Source: Whalleya microplaca (Eukaryota > Ascomycota > Sordariomycetes > Xylariales > Xylariaceae). From it: a DNA stretch of 64,000 nucleotides. Location of the stretch: assembly GCA_022497155.1 (NCBI GenBank), contig MU385724.1, forward strand, positions 310,001 to 374,000. The letters run 5' to 3'. Below are positions 51,734 to 61,128 of the stretch, piece after piece. Under the pieces are notes generated by a model. It did not search any database. It had not been told where the DNA came from and worked only from the letters and a program-made list of their open reading frames with translations. Each line of letters opens with the position of its first letter. Position 1 is the stretch's first letter. A program made the translations under genes and the position numbers.

Positions 51734-54700
51734 ATAAAAAAAATTAAGCCTATATATTTTAATATTAATATTTAAAAGTATTAAAATATAGCGGTATTTA
51801 TTAACCGTAATAAATATAACTATTGTATAAGCTTACGCTACCTCTTCCCCCTAATATATAATAAGATTTAATACTAAAGAATTACAAATAAATAAAGTTT
51901 GGAAACCTTTCTTATTTCTGCCCTAATGTGGTTTTATAGGAAGAAATTAGGGCGCAATATTAATAGATATTAAGAGAATTTTTAATATTATATCTAAATA
52001 AGAGGGTAGTTTTATCTTTAAATAAATTATATATAAAAAGCATTATTAAAAGGGTTTTTACTATTTTTGCTATTTTTTAATATTTACCCGGAAAATTTAA
52101 AAAAGCTATTAACTATTATAAAATAAAGATTTTAAAAGTTACGGCCTAATAACTAATTTAAATTAGCTTAAGGATTAATAAATTAAAGGAAATATTAATA
52201 TTTTAAAATTAATAAATAGAGAGACCTCCTAGCTTATAATATTTAATTAGGTAATATATTTATAATAAGGAAATAAATCTTTTATAATATAAGGATTTAT
52301 TTATTTATTTAGGCTCGGTTTATTATCGGAGATAAGCCTCGTTATCTTAAGATTTCCAAAAGAAATTGCAGAAGTCCCGAAAATAAAGGTAAACGAGATA
52401 ATAAAAGAACCTAAGTTAGGAATTTACTGCTTTATTTATTTAAACGAGGTAAATTTTAAAATAGCGGTTATTGTTAGGCTATATAAGTACTGGTTTTAAG
52501 AAAAATATATCGCTAGGTAGTTTAAATAATCCTACCAGTATTCGAATTATTATATAAATATATATAAACTTTATTTTTATATTATAGCTAGCCCGTTCTT
52601 TAGTTTAAATATGTGGGTTTTTTCTATAATTATATTAATAATAAAAAAATAAATTAGAAATTATATCTAACAATCGGTAAAATTATTTGCTAATTTATTA
52701 TAAGGTTTTACTTTTTTTAAAGTTTAGTTGCTAGGCTTACTTATTTATTATAATATATCTTATATTGCCGATACAAAAACCACTATTTTAACCTCCCTCG
52801 CTAATTAACGTTTAAATATATTATATTCTTCTTTTTTACGGGTAAAAAATAAATATTAGCTATAAAAAAGTACCTATTTATTACTAAAAACCTTAGGGCA
52901 ATCTTTTGTAACAAATAAATTTTAATAGAATATTTAAAATAATCTAGCTTAACTTATTTTAAAAAAGCTTAATGCCTATTTAAATAACGTAAAAATATCC
53001 CGATTATTATCGATATACCCTCTTTTTTTAATCGGCAGGAAGTTATTTTAACTATATTTTTAAGGCTAGCGAAAATATAAAAGTAATTTTTAAGTAACGT
53101 AAATTCCGGGTAAGGAAATAATAGGGTAGAAATATCGGGATCCCTATTAAGAAATAGCTTTAAAGTTATAAATCTTACCTTACGTATATTATAAAAAAAG
53201 TTTTCGAAAAATATTCGATTAGGATTATGTTAAGGTTTATTTATAAAAATTAAGTCGCGTTAGGGCTAAAGTGCTTTTAATCGCGGTTTTATTACAGTTA
53301 TATAACTTATATTAGTTCGGACCTTTTTAATAATTAAAGCTATTACTTATAAAATTAGTAAAAAACCTATAATTAAGGCAATTTCCTTAGAAAGCTAGCG
53401 CTCGCGTTTCTATATTTTTATTATATATTTATAATAATATATTAATATAAAAAGCTAAATATTATTTTCGCAGCTTATACCGATATTTTTATAAAATAAT
53501 AATTTCTTATCTATTATATAAGTATAAATATATCTGGCATAATAATTCTAATAAAATAAATAGGCAATTGTAATAAAGTTATTACAAATAAATAAAGCTA
53601 TTTTAAGCGCAGTTTTACCGAGGCTATAAAACCTAACTTATAATGTTAGGGGCAGAGGAACGTCCCAAGCGATATTATAAATTATTAATATAACACTCGC
53701 GTTAAATTAGGTTAAATTACGAAACTTAATTCCCTAGTAAATAATATAATTAGCTAGCGGTTAAAGTAATAAAATATAACGAAAATATACGTTTATTTTG
53801 GCGTAAAGCTTCACTTTTAGCTATAGTACCGGCAAGGTTTTTTATTAAATACTTTTAAATTAAGCGGCGGTTAAAACTTCCGTAAATTATATAAAAATAA
53901 TCTACCTAATGCTTAAGTAATTTTTAAATATATATACGCTATTAAATTAATATACCGAATTTAAAAGAAGCAAGGCTTTATATTTATAATTATAAGGCCG
54001 ATTTATTATAAAAGCGATATACCTAACGTTTTTAAACTTAATATATCGAGCTTATATCTTAGCTAAAAGGTCGATATATATTTCGAGAAGCTTCCGAAAT
54101 TTAACCTAAACGCTTTCCGCATTTATAATAATATATTTACGTAATAAATACTCGGCGATTCCCCTTTATATTTCGAGAAATAGATAATATAATATTTTTA
54201 AATTTAATATTAAATTAAACCGAAACTAGTTAATATGTCGCTATTTCTTAGTAAAAAAAAACTTATATATATAAATAACTATCGGAATAAATTCCCGCGG
54301 TATCTTAAATAAGACTTTAATATATTTAAAATTACAAACCGAAATTTAACTTCTGCTATATATATATATGCTAAAATAATAAATATATTTAATTATATCC
54401 CGAGGGTAATATATAAAATAGTAATTTATAAATTCTGCCCTATATTAAAATTACTTAAAAAACTCCTTATTATTATAGACTAAATATTACGTTAGCTATA
54501 AAAGACGCCAGTAAGTTATTTATAATAATAAACGGGAAAAAATTTCTTACTTATAATAATATTTATATTAATTAAAAGCTCGAATTAATAAAAATTATAT
54601 CGATAAAATATACACTTTTCGGTCGCTATTATTAAAAAAAATAATATGCCTTTTATTAGAAATAAAGGTCGTTAAAAAAGTTTTCGAAAGGGTTTTAAAA

Positions 54701-54923
54701 GGAGAAAATAGTAAGTTTTTCGACTTAATAAAAAGTTATTATTATAAATAGAAACGCTATTTCCGGTTTATTAAATATAGTATATTTAAATAAAGTAAAA
54801 GGGAGGCTTTTTATTTATTTTATATAAAATACCCTATAGTAGTAATAAAGGGTACTAAATAAATGTTATATTAATGTTAAGAAAATAAACTACTTGTAAC
54901 TATTAAATAAATACCTACCTAGG
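51734..54923. other. RIP-saturated sequence, no gene identified
   Basis: No supported gene. The frame of the preceding relic may continue in pieces up to about 52150 after frame changes, but this could not be established. Confidence 0.45.
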
Positions 54924-55093
54924 TAAGTAATAATTCCTTTTAAGGCATAGGGCATAAACTATTACCATAATATTAAATATTATATAAGGTAGGGAGAATA
55001 GGCATAAATAATCTATATAAAGTTAGTAAATTATGAATTAATAATGTGGTAATAGTCTATACCCCGTTAGCTTAAGGAATCGTTACTTACTTA
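54924..55093. repeat. Fold-back inverted repeat, MITE-like candidate
   Basis: The left arm (54924-54967) and the reverse complement of the right arm (55047-55093) share taagtaa, attcctt and actattacca in the same order, with the last block perfect over ten bases. Most other differences are transitions or a short gap. The spacer is about 79 bp. The segment keeps some CpA and TpG. It could be a small fold-back or MITE-type element or a cruciform-forming site. No target duplication was identified. Confidence 0.5.
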
Positions 55094-55859
55094 ATTATAT
55101 AAAACTCACTCTTTATTATTAATATAATATCTATATACCCCCTATACTTTAGTAATTTAATTAACTACTGTAAAGTAATATGCTATAGCTCTAGGATACC
55201 GTGGCTTAATAACGGTATATTTAATATATTAACCTTTTAGTATAATTAATATAAACTAGCTTATATGTTTTCTAATTAGTCTTTTTTTCTAATATTTAAT
55301 AGAGGTATTATTTTACGGCAGTTTATTAAATAAAATATAAAAATCTCTTTTTATATTTGGTATTATTATAAATAATTGGTTTAAAAAGTAGTCCTAGCTT
55401 TTAATATATAATATCTCCTTTTATTATTAGCTAGTTAGCTACCCTACTACTTAAAATATATGTATTTTAGTTAATAGTCGTATAAATTATATGATCGGCT
55501 TATATAAGAGCAAATAAAATATAAACGCGCGGCTAGAGAGAGATAATTTTTTTACCACTTTAATACCGGTTTATTATTTAGATAAAAAAGTGCTTACGCG
55601 CCGTACGTTATATATATATCTAGTTTATATACCTTTATTTTATTAAGCCTAATAATTATAAAAATATCTTTCGTTTTAAAATATTATAGTAGTTATTATT
55701 AAGAAAATAATAAATATAAAGTCTTCCGAAATTAGCCTAACTATATAACTATAGGTTATAAGGTATATTAGCCACCTTATAATCCGATACTTAAAAGAAA
55801 TTTTAATATTATAATTATTTATTTTTTTTATAAATAAGCATAATACGGCTATTTATTAT
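55094..55859. other. RIP-affected sequence, no gene identified
   Basis: AT-rich and without a supported frame. Parts near 55180-55220 and 55390-55450 retain more GC than average, possibly belonging to the same small repeat as the fold-back to the left. Confidence 0.4.
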
Positions 55860-56642
55860 TTATTCGTTTTAATAATGCTTTTTTATATAAACTTTATTAC
55901 TGTTTATGCTATAAAAGTAGTAGTTTTTATAACTTTTATTATTGGATTTTTTTAATTTTACTTCGGTTATTACTGGAGTATCGCTAGCTTTTTGCTGGCT
56001 TTTTAAAGCTATTTCTGCTATATAGAATAAAATATCGCTTGCTATATAGGACGAAATATCTTCTGCCGTATAGAACGAAGTATCGCCTGTTATATAGGAC
56101 GAAGTATCTTTTATTATAGACGTTAAAGCGCTTTTTGCCGTTAATAATAAAAGGTAATTAAGTAAGTAGATATTTTAATTAGCGTATATAGGAATTCCTA
56201 TAGATTGGTTAGGTATAAATAATTAATACGATTATATAGTTGTTATTTTTAGACTATTTTTAGCTATACTTTCGATATATTAATTTAGCATTATAAAAGG
56301 CTATAATATAAAATAATTTTTTTTAAACCTTTCGAACGTTTATAAAAGTTTAGGATATAAATATTCCCTATTTTAATCGAAGGTAGATATATATTTTTTT
56401 TTATTTGTTATTTTTATAATAGATAATGTTTTTAAATTACAGTCCGTTTTAAATATAACCTAGGAATAAAAAGCGAAACTAATTATCGATATAGCATAAA
56501 TAGCGTAAAAGTTATCGGCGTCGATAATTTTATTAGCTGCGTTTAATGCTTGTTTTTTAACCTCCCGTCGATTTGTTTGTCGAGTTTTTAATTTTATAAC
56601 GATTATAGTAGTTATAGTATTATAATTGCTATTATACCGCAT
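55860..56642 (-). pseudogene. Unidentified relic with a 24 bp coding repeat
   Basis: A single minus frame starts at an ATG (56640-56642) and reaches a TAA at 55860-55862, about 260 codons, with roughly nine internal TAA or TAG codons and no frameshift (frame equal at the ATG and in the repeat). The first 60 codons are uninterrupted and include KLKTRQTNRREVKKQALNAA followed by an acidic-aromatic stretch. The C-terminal third is uninterrupted for over 90 codons. It contains four copies of an eight-residue unit of the type DTSSYITG or DISSYIAS, then ALKSQQKASDTPVITEVKLK and a Lys/Asn/Tyr-rich tail. I do not recognise it; a gag-like or DNA-binding protein of an older element is possible. The authentic start could lie further upstream. 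Confidence 0.48.
56017..56112 (-). repeat. 24 bp tandem repeat, four units
   Basis: Units start at 56017, 56041, 56065 and 56089, exactly 24 bp apart, each resembling gctatataggacgaa plus a variable end. Differences are nearly all transitions. The period keeps the minus-strand frame and each unit gives eight residues. Confidence 0.82.
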
Positions 56643-57162
56643 TCCCTTAATGTTTATTTGCTTTAAGCTTTTATTTGGAAGCTGTTTATAAATAAATATA
56701 TAGCTGTTGCGTATTTTAAAATACGCCTGGAATACGACTTACTAAAATGCGGAAAATATATACTTTTGGCTTAATAAACCCTAGGCGGCGTTATTATAGA
56801 ACTTTTTTAATATAGGTTATATTAAGTCTATAGTTTAACCGTACGACATTTGGGATTAAAAAAATGGCTAATATTATATATAATGCTAATTAAAGTTAAA
56901 ATATATTAGGCAATTTAATTAAATTCTATTTATTTAGCTCCTATTAGATATATACGTTTTATAGACGTAAAAAACTCTATATATATGTACGAAAGCTTCT
57001 TTAGGCCTACCTAATAGTTTAAGTTAACTTATTTTAATAAGAAATGCCGTTAAAGTGGGAATAAAGGATTATTATATTAGATATATATACCTATATCTGT
57101 ATTTAAGCTATTCGATTCCGACTTTTAATATATCGTATATAAATTAACTTAGATACGGCAGT

Positions 57163-57687
57163 ATTAGCTATAACGTAACAAATGAGAGATTAATAAGCGA
57201 GTATATTATCGATAAAGACGCTATGGTATATAGTAAATAATTAAAATATATAGAGACTGTAATATTAACTGTAACTGGAAAAAAATGCCGCTTACGGTAT
57301 ATTATAGTAGTTACGCCGTATATTCTTTATAAAAGATAATATATATTAATATAAAAACTAAAATCATATATAATAGTTATAGTTTTAGCTTATTACGGTA
57401 GCTATATATATAGACTTTATTTAGTCGGTGATTATATTTTAGGCGTTTCCTCGTTTACTATCTTTCTTAACTACTTATTATTATAATAAGGCAGACTATA
57501 TATCGATATTATAAAAAAAGGGTATAAAACCGGTCGTTTATCACATAATTTTTATTAATTATCGAATCTTTTTTATAGTCTAAATATAATACGGATATCT
57601 TTTAATATAAAATACTATTATATTATAAGTAATAAAATAAACAAACTTTTAAAGGTATTTTACTGTTTTATTGCTACTGGCTATTAG
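57163..57687 (+). pseudogene. Unidentified RIP-degraded reading frame
   Basis: A plus frame of 175 codons has about seven stops, all TAA or TAG, with consistent phase at four checked points. Segments include NVTNERLISEYIIDKDAMVY, TVTGKKCRLRYIIVVTPYIL, LVGDYILGVSSFTIFLNYLL and IIKKGYKTGRLSHNF. No family was recognised. Stops make it non-functional. Similarity to retroelement pol text is suspected only from its setting. Confidence 0.33.
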
Positions 57688-59533
57688 TAATCGATAATTT
57701 TAGTCGACTTTTTATCGTATATATATCTGATATTTATAAAATCGACCTTAAATTAAAAGAGTATGACATTTTAAGTCTTTAGTAAATATTTAATTTTATA
57801 TTTTTTACTACTTAGCTTAACTTAAACTAATTATATTTTTAAGAACTTAAAACCCTTAATAGGCTTTAAGTATTTTAATATTATTCTTCCTATATACCGA
57901 AATCCCTTTATACTTATATAATATATTCAGGGTTTCCGTATAAGTTAAAATCCGTATTAATTCGGCTAATATATAAAGTTATAACGTTAGGGGGTAACTA
58001 TATATATATAAGGTTATTAGACTATAATTATAGCTGCGGTTTTTGGTATAAAAATAACGCGTACTTTTAAATATTTCCGACGATTATTATTTATTTAACC
58101 TTTAATTTTATATTTTTTATATTATACTATTTATTATTTTAAAAGAGGTATATAGATATCGCTTTATGTAATCTTTTTTATAAGATATCTAAAAGTAGCT
58201 AGAAATAGTTATAATAGATAGCTAGCTGGCACTTAGCTTATATCTCATTAATCCTCATTAATACCCCCGTTAATACTCTTTAGCAGCTCCTTTATCCGCG
58301 GCGTTATCTATATATAATACCGGTTTGAAATAAATTGCGAATGTATTTTATACCTTCTAATATAGCTTACTATAACTAGTGATTTTAATTTAGCATTTTT
58401 TTTATAAATGTATTTTATAGTATTTAATTTAGTTATAAGTTGGCAGAATTATACATAACTCCGATTATTGATAAGGGTTTAAGTAGCTAGCGTTAATTAC
58501 TAGAGGCAAATGTCTATAATTTTATTATATATATAATTTCTAGTAATAATAACTATATTTATATAAATATATTTGCTTTTTAATATATAGGTAGGCCGAA
58601 CCGGAATTAAGTATATATTAATTTTAGTTTATTAAAACGGAATGCTAATATTATAAAATAAAATATATATATTAAAAAATAAATATATTTTTTTCTAAAT
58701 AGCTTTAAACCGACTCGGATATAATAATAATATTAATATTTTCTTTTATATATATATAAATTTGTAAGTAGTATGTAATAAATTATATTTATAACTATAT
58801 AGTACCTTATAAATACGGCTAATAAATTAGATAGGATTTCTAAAATCTCGAAAATCTAATTAATCGGAAGTATATATATTTAATAAATTTTTATATATAT
58901 ATACCCCGAGTTTAAGAGAGAGCGTAAGGCAGGGGTTTATAGGGAAAGGAGGTAAATATCTATATATTATAATAATCTAAAGCTAGAATAGATTATAATA
59001 TATAATTATATAATACGTGATTTTTATTTCTATCCCGCCGATTTTAAAGGGCCCGTTTTTAGTTTAAAAATCTATAGAAAAAAGACTTTTTACTAGCTAA
59101 TATTTTCTTATTATAGGCTATATAAATAGCTAGCGTTATAAGTATAAATACGGCCGGTAAATTTACAAAAAAAGCTAACTTACCTTAAGAAAAAGGTTTT
59201 TTAGTTATTTAGGGAATTTTTAAAATTAATTACTTAAATAGGGATAATATAACGACAAATAGTAATTAAAAAAAGGAGCGGTTTAATAATAAAGAACTAA
59301 ATCCGGTATCCGGATAGTTTCCGACATTTCGGGAGGCTAAAATTATTAAAAAAATATTAACTATAGTTATAAGCGGACTAATTAGTTAAACTCTCGATAT
59401 ATAATGCGCCGAATATTAAAGGGACTTTAAGGGTAAAAAGTCTCGACTAAAAATAGCGGATATTTTATAGGCTAATTTTTTAAAAAGTACTGCTAAAACT
59501 ATTTTATAGGCGAACCGATTTTACTTTTTATAT
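57688..59533. other. RIP-saturated sequence left of the compact LTR element
   Basis: No supported gene. The transition from CpA-poor sequence to the CpA-rich LTR at 59538 is abrupt. Confidence 0.5.
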
Positions 59534-59537
59534 ATAC
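59534..59537. repeat. Target site duplication ATAC, left copy
   Basis: ATAC directly precedes the LTR and is repeated directly after the second LTR (61125-61128). Four bases is short but within the range for LTR elements. Confidence 0.55.
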
Positions 59538-59858
59538 TGTAATGGGGCAGGGGATTACGGGTATTAACAGCAGCTTAGGAGCCACTAAAAGCCCCCTGAA
59601 GCCACGTCACAAGGTATCCATAGGGCACTCCACAAGGCACTCCACAGGGTATTTACAAGGCACTCCATAAGGCAATTTATAGTAAATCACATACCTATAT
59701 TTAGCTAACCTTTTCCCTCACATTTCCTTCACTTTTTTTTAATAAATATTACCAAATAGTTAAATAGTCATACACACAAATAGCTCTGGTAGCTATATAC
59801 ACTCATTTTTAACCTAATATCTCACTTTCGATTCACTTTAACACCCTGTCTTAAGACA
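59538..59858 (+). repeat. 5' LTR of the compact element
   Basis: 321 bp, same length as 60804-61124 and alignable with few or no gaps. It contains a short repeated motif, ggcactccacaagg-like, three times (about 59627-59670). Short open frames here are accidental. Confidence 0.88.
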
Positions 59859-59860
59859 TT

Positions 59861-59877
59861 TGGCTCCCCCGGATAGG
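59861..59877 (+). other. Primer-binding site candidate
   Basis: TGGCTCCCCCGGATAGG starts two bases after the 5' LTR. The leading TGG pairs with a tRNA CCA end, and the GC-rich run suits a tRNA acceptor stem. The tRNA was not identified. Confidence 0.6.
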
Positions 59878-60406
59878 CCTTAACTTCCTTGCCTTTTAAT
59901 TAATCGAGTAAAACAGTCTTTTTAAAGTACCACAAGTCACGGAAGCATAGAATTCACCAGTAATAGCCACTTAAAATACATTTACTATTGAGCTCACTTT
60001 ATTTTCATCCGACAAATCACACGCGGATCATTTTATTTCGTCCGATAGCCACCTATCTTTTATATAAATCGAACCAAGCTATATAATCGATAGCCAGCCA
60101 GCTACTTTTATCTATATCACATCCATGTCACTTGTTACCCATAATTTACAAATTTTCTTTTTTTTATACACCAGAAACATAAAGCGCGATAATATTAGAG
60201 ACATTAAACTGTATATTTTTATATATAAACCTGTCTATTTTTATATAGGCAATAATAATAAACTAATTATGCTATTAATATATAACTAAATGTAGCTAGC
60301 TATTAATACGTATACAATTTATATGGACGACGATATCGGATAATACTTTTTTACACACCTTAATACACCTCATCACTTGAATGCCACCTTTAGCAGCAAG
60401 GGAGGC

Positions 60407-60665
60407 TGTCAGCTACTGCTGCTGCTGCTAATAGCTGTGGCTAGCTAACCTGTTAAAAGCCGTGGCTAACTGTGGCTAGCTGACCTGTTATCACTTAACT
60501 TGCTGCTGCTAATAGCTGTGGCTATCTAACCTGTTAAAAGCCGTGGATAGCTGTGGCTAGTTAACCTGTTATCACTTGCTATTAGCTGCTAAAGAGGCTT
60601 ATAGGGAGGTCACCTAACTTAACCTGCTATTGCTAATAGCTGTGGCTATTTAACCTGTTACCCTA
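60407..60665 (+). repeat. 81 bp internal tandem repeat of the compact element
   Basis: The block gctgctaatagctgtggcta begins at 60424 and again at 60505, 81 bp apart, with a partial third copy near 60630. Each contains a GCTGTGGCTA motif followed by TAACCTGTTA, repeated at shorter spacing inside the unit (aaagccgtggctaactgtgg). It is GC-richer than its surroundings and has no open frame. It could be a regulatory or packaging segment; that is inference. Confidence 0.78.
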
Positions 60666-60761
60666 AGGTCCCTGGGGTAAAAAATTTTTTTTTTTTTCAG
60701 ATCTAAAGGTCAGGCATTTAAGTGTGGGGCGTGTTTTCATTTTTGTTTTTTTTTTTTTTGA

Positions 60762-60792
60762 TTTTTCAGCTGCGTGAACGCTAGCTGAAAAA
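60762..60792 (+). other. Perfect 10 bp hairpin next to the polypurine tract
   Basis: TTTTTCAGCT (60762-60771) pairs with AGCTGAAAAA (60783-60792) around an 11-base loop, GCGTGAACGCT, which itself can form a GCG/CGC step. It sits just upstream of the polypurine tract. Confidence 0.7.
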
Positions 60793-60803
60793 ACAGGGAA
60801 GGA
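60788..60803 (+). other. Polypurine tract of the compact element
   Basis: AAAAAACAGGGAAGGA lies immediately before the TG of the 3' LTR, the position where plus-strand priming occurs. Confidence 0.7.
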
Positions 60804-61124
60804 TGTAATGGGGCAGGGGATTACGGGTATTAACAGCAGCTTAAAAGCCACTAAAAGCCCCCTGGAGCCACGTCACAAGGTATCCACAGGGCACTCCACA
60901 GGGCACTCCATAGGGTATTTACAAGGCACTCCACAGGGCAATTTACAGTGGATTATATACCTATATTTAGCTAACCTTTTCCCTTACATTTCCTTCACTT
61001 TTTTTCAACAAATATCATTAAATAGTCAGATAGTTACACACACAGATAGCTTTAATAGCTATATACACTCATTTTTAACCTAATATCTCACTTTCGATTT
61101 ACCCTAACACCCTGTCCTAAGACA
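60804..61124 (+). repeat. 3' LTR of the compact element
   Basis: 321 bp direct repeat of 59538-59858. Differences from the 5' copy are transitions in both directions, meaning each copy was hit separately. A 91-codon open stretch (60808-61083) crosses this LTR and has no protein character. Confidence 0.88.
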
Positions 61125-61128
61125 ATAC
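61125..61128. repeat. Target site duplication ATAC, right copy
   Basis: Matches 59534-59537 and abuts the end of the 3' LTR. Confidence 0.55.

Larger units (their letters stand above)
59538..61124 (+). mobile_element. Compact non-coding LTR retrotransposon (TRIM-like)
   Basis: The element is 1,587 bp with two 321 bp direct repeats that begin TGTAATGGGG and end AAGACA (TG...CA). A primer-binding-site candidate lies two bases inside the left LTR, a polypurine tract abuts the right LTR, and ATAC flanks both sides. The 945 bp interior has no coding potential. This is the definition of a terminal-repeat retrotransposon in miniature, mobilised in trans by another element. Unlike everything around it, it keeps abundant CA and TG. 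Its LTRs do differ at roughly 30 sites, all transitions, so RIP has acted lightly. The orientation is plus, from primer site to polypurine tract. Confidence 0.85.

Noticed and set aside
60663..60851. 62-codon minus open frame
   Set aside because: It spans a poly(T) tract, the hairpin, the polypurine tract and the LTR boundary, so it is accidental.
60808..61083. 91-codon open frame in the 3' LTR of the compact element
   Set aside because: It lies entirely in an LTR, is disrupted in the other LTR copy, and shows no protein features.
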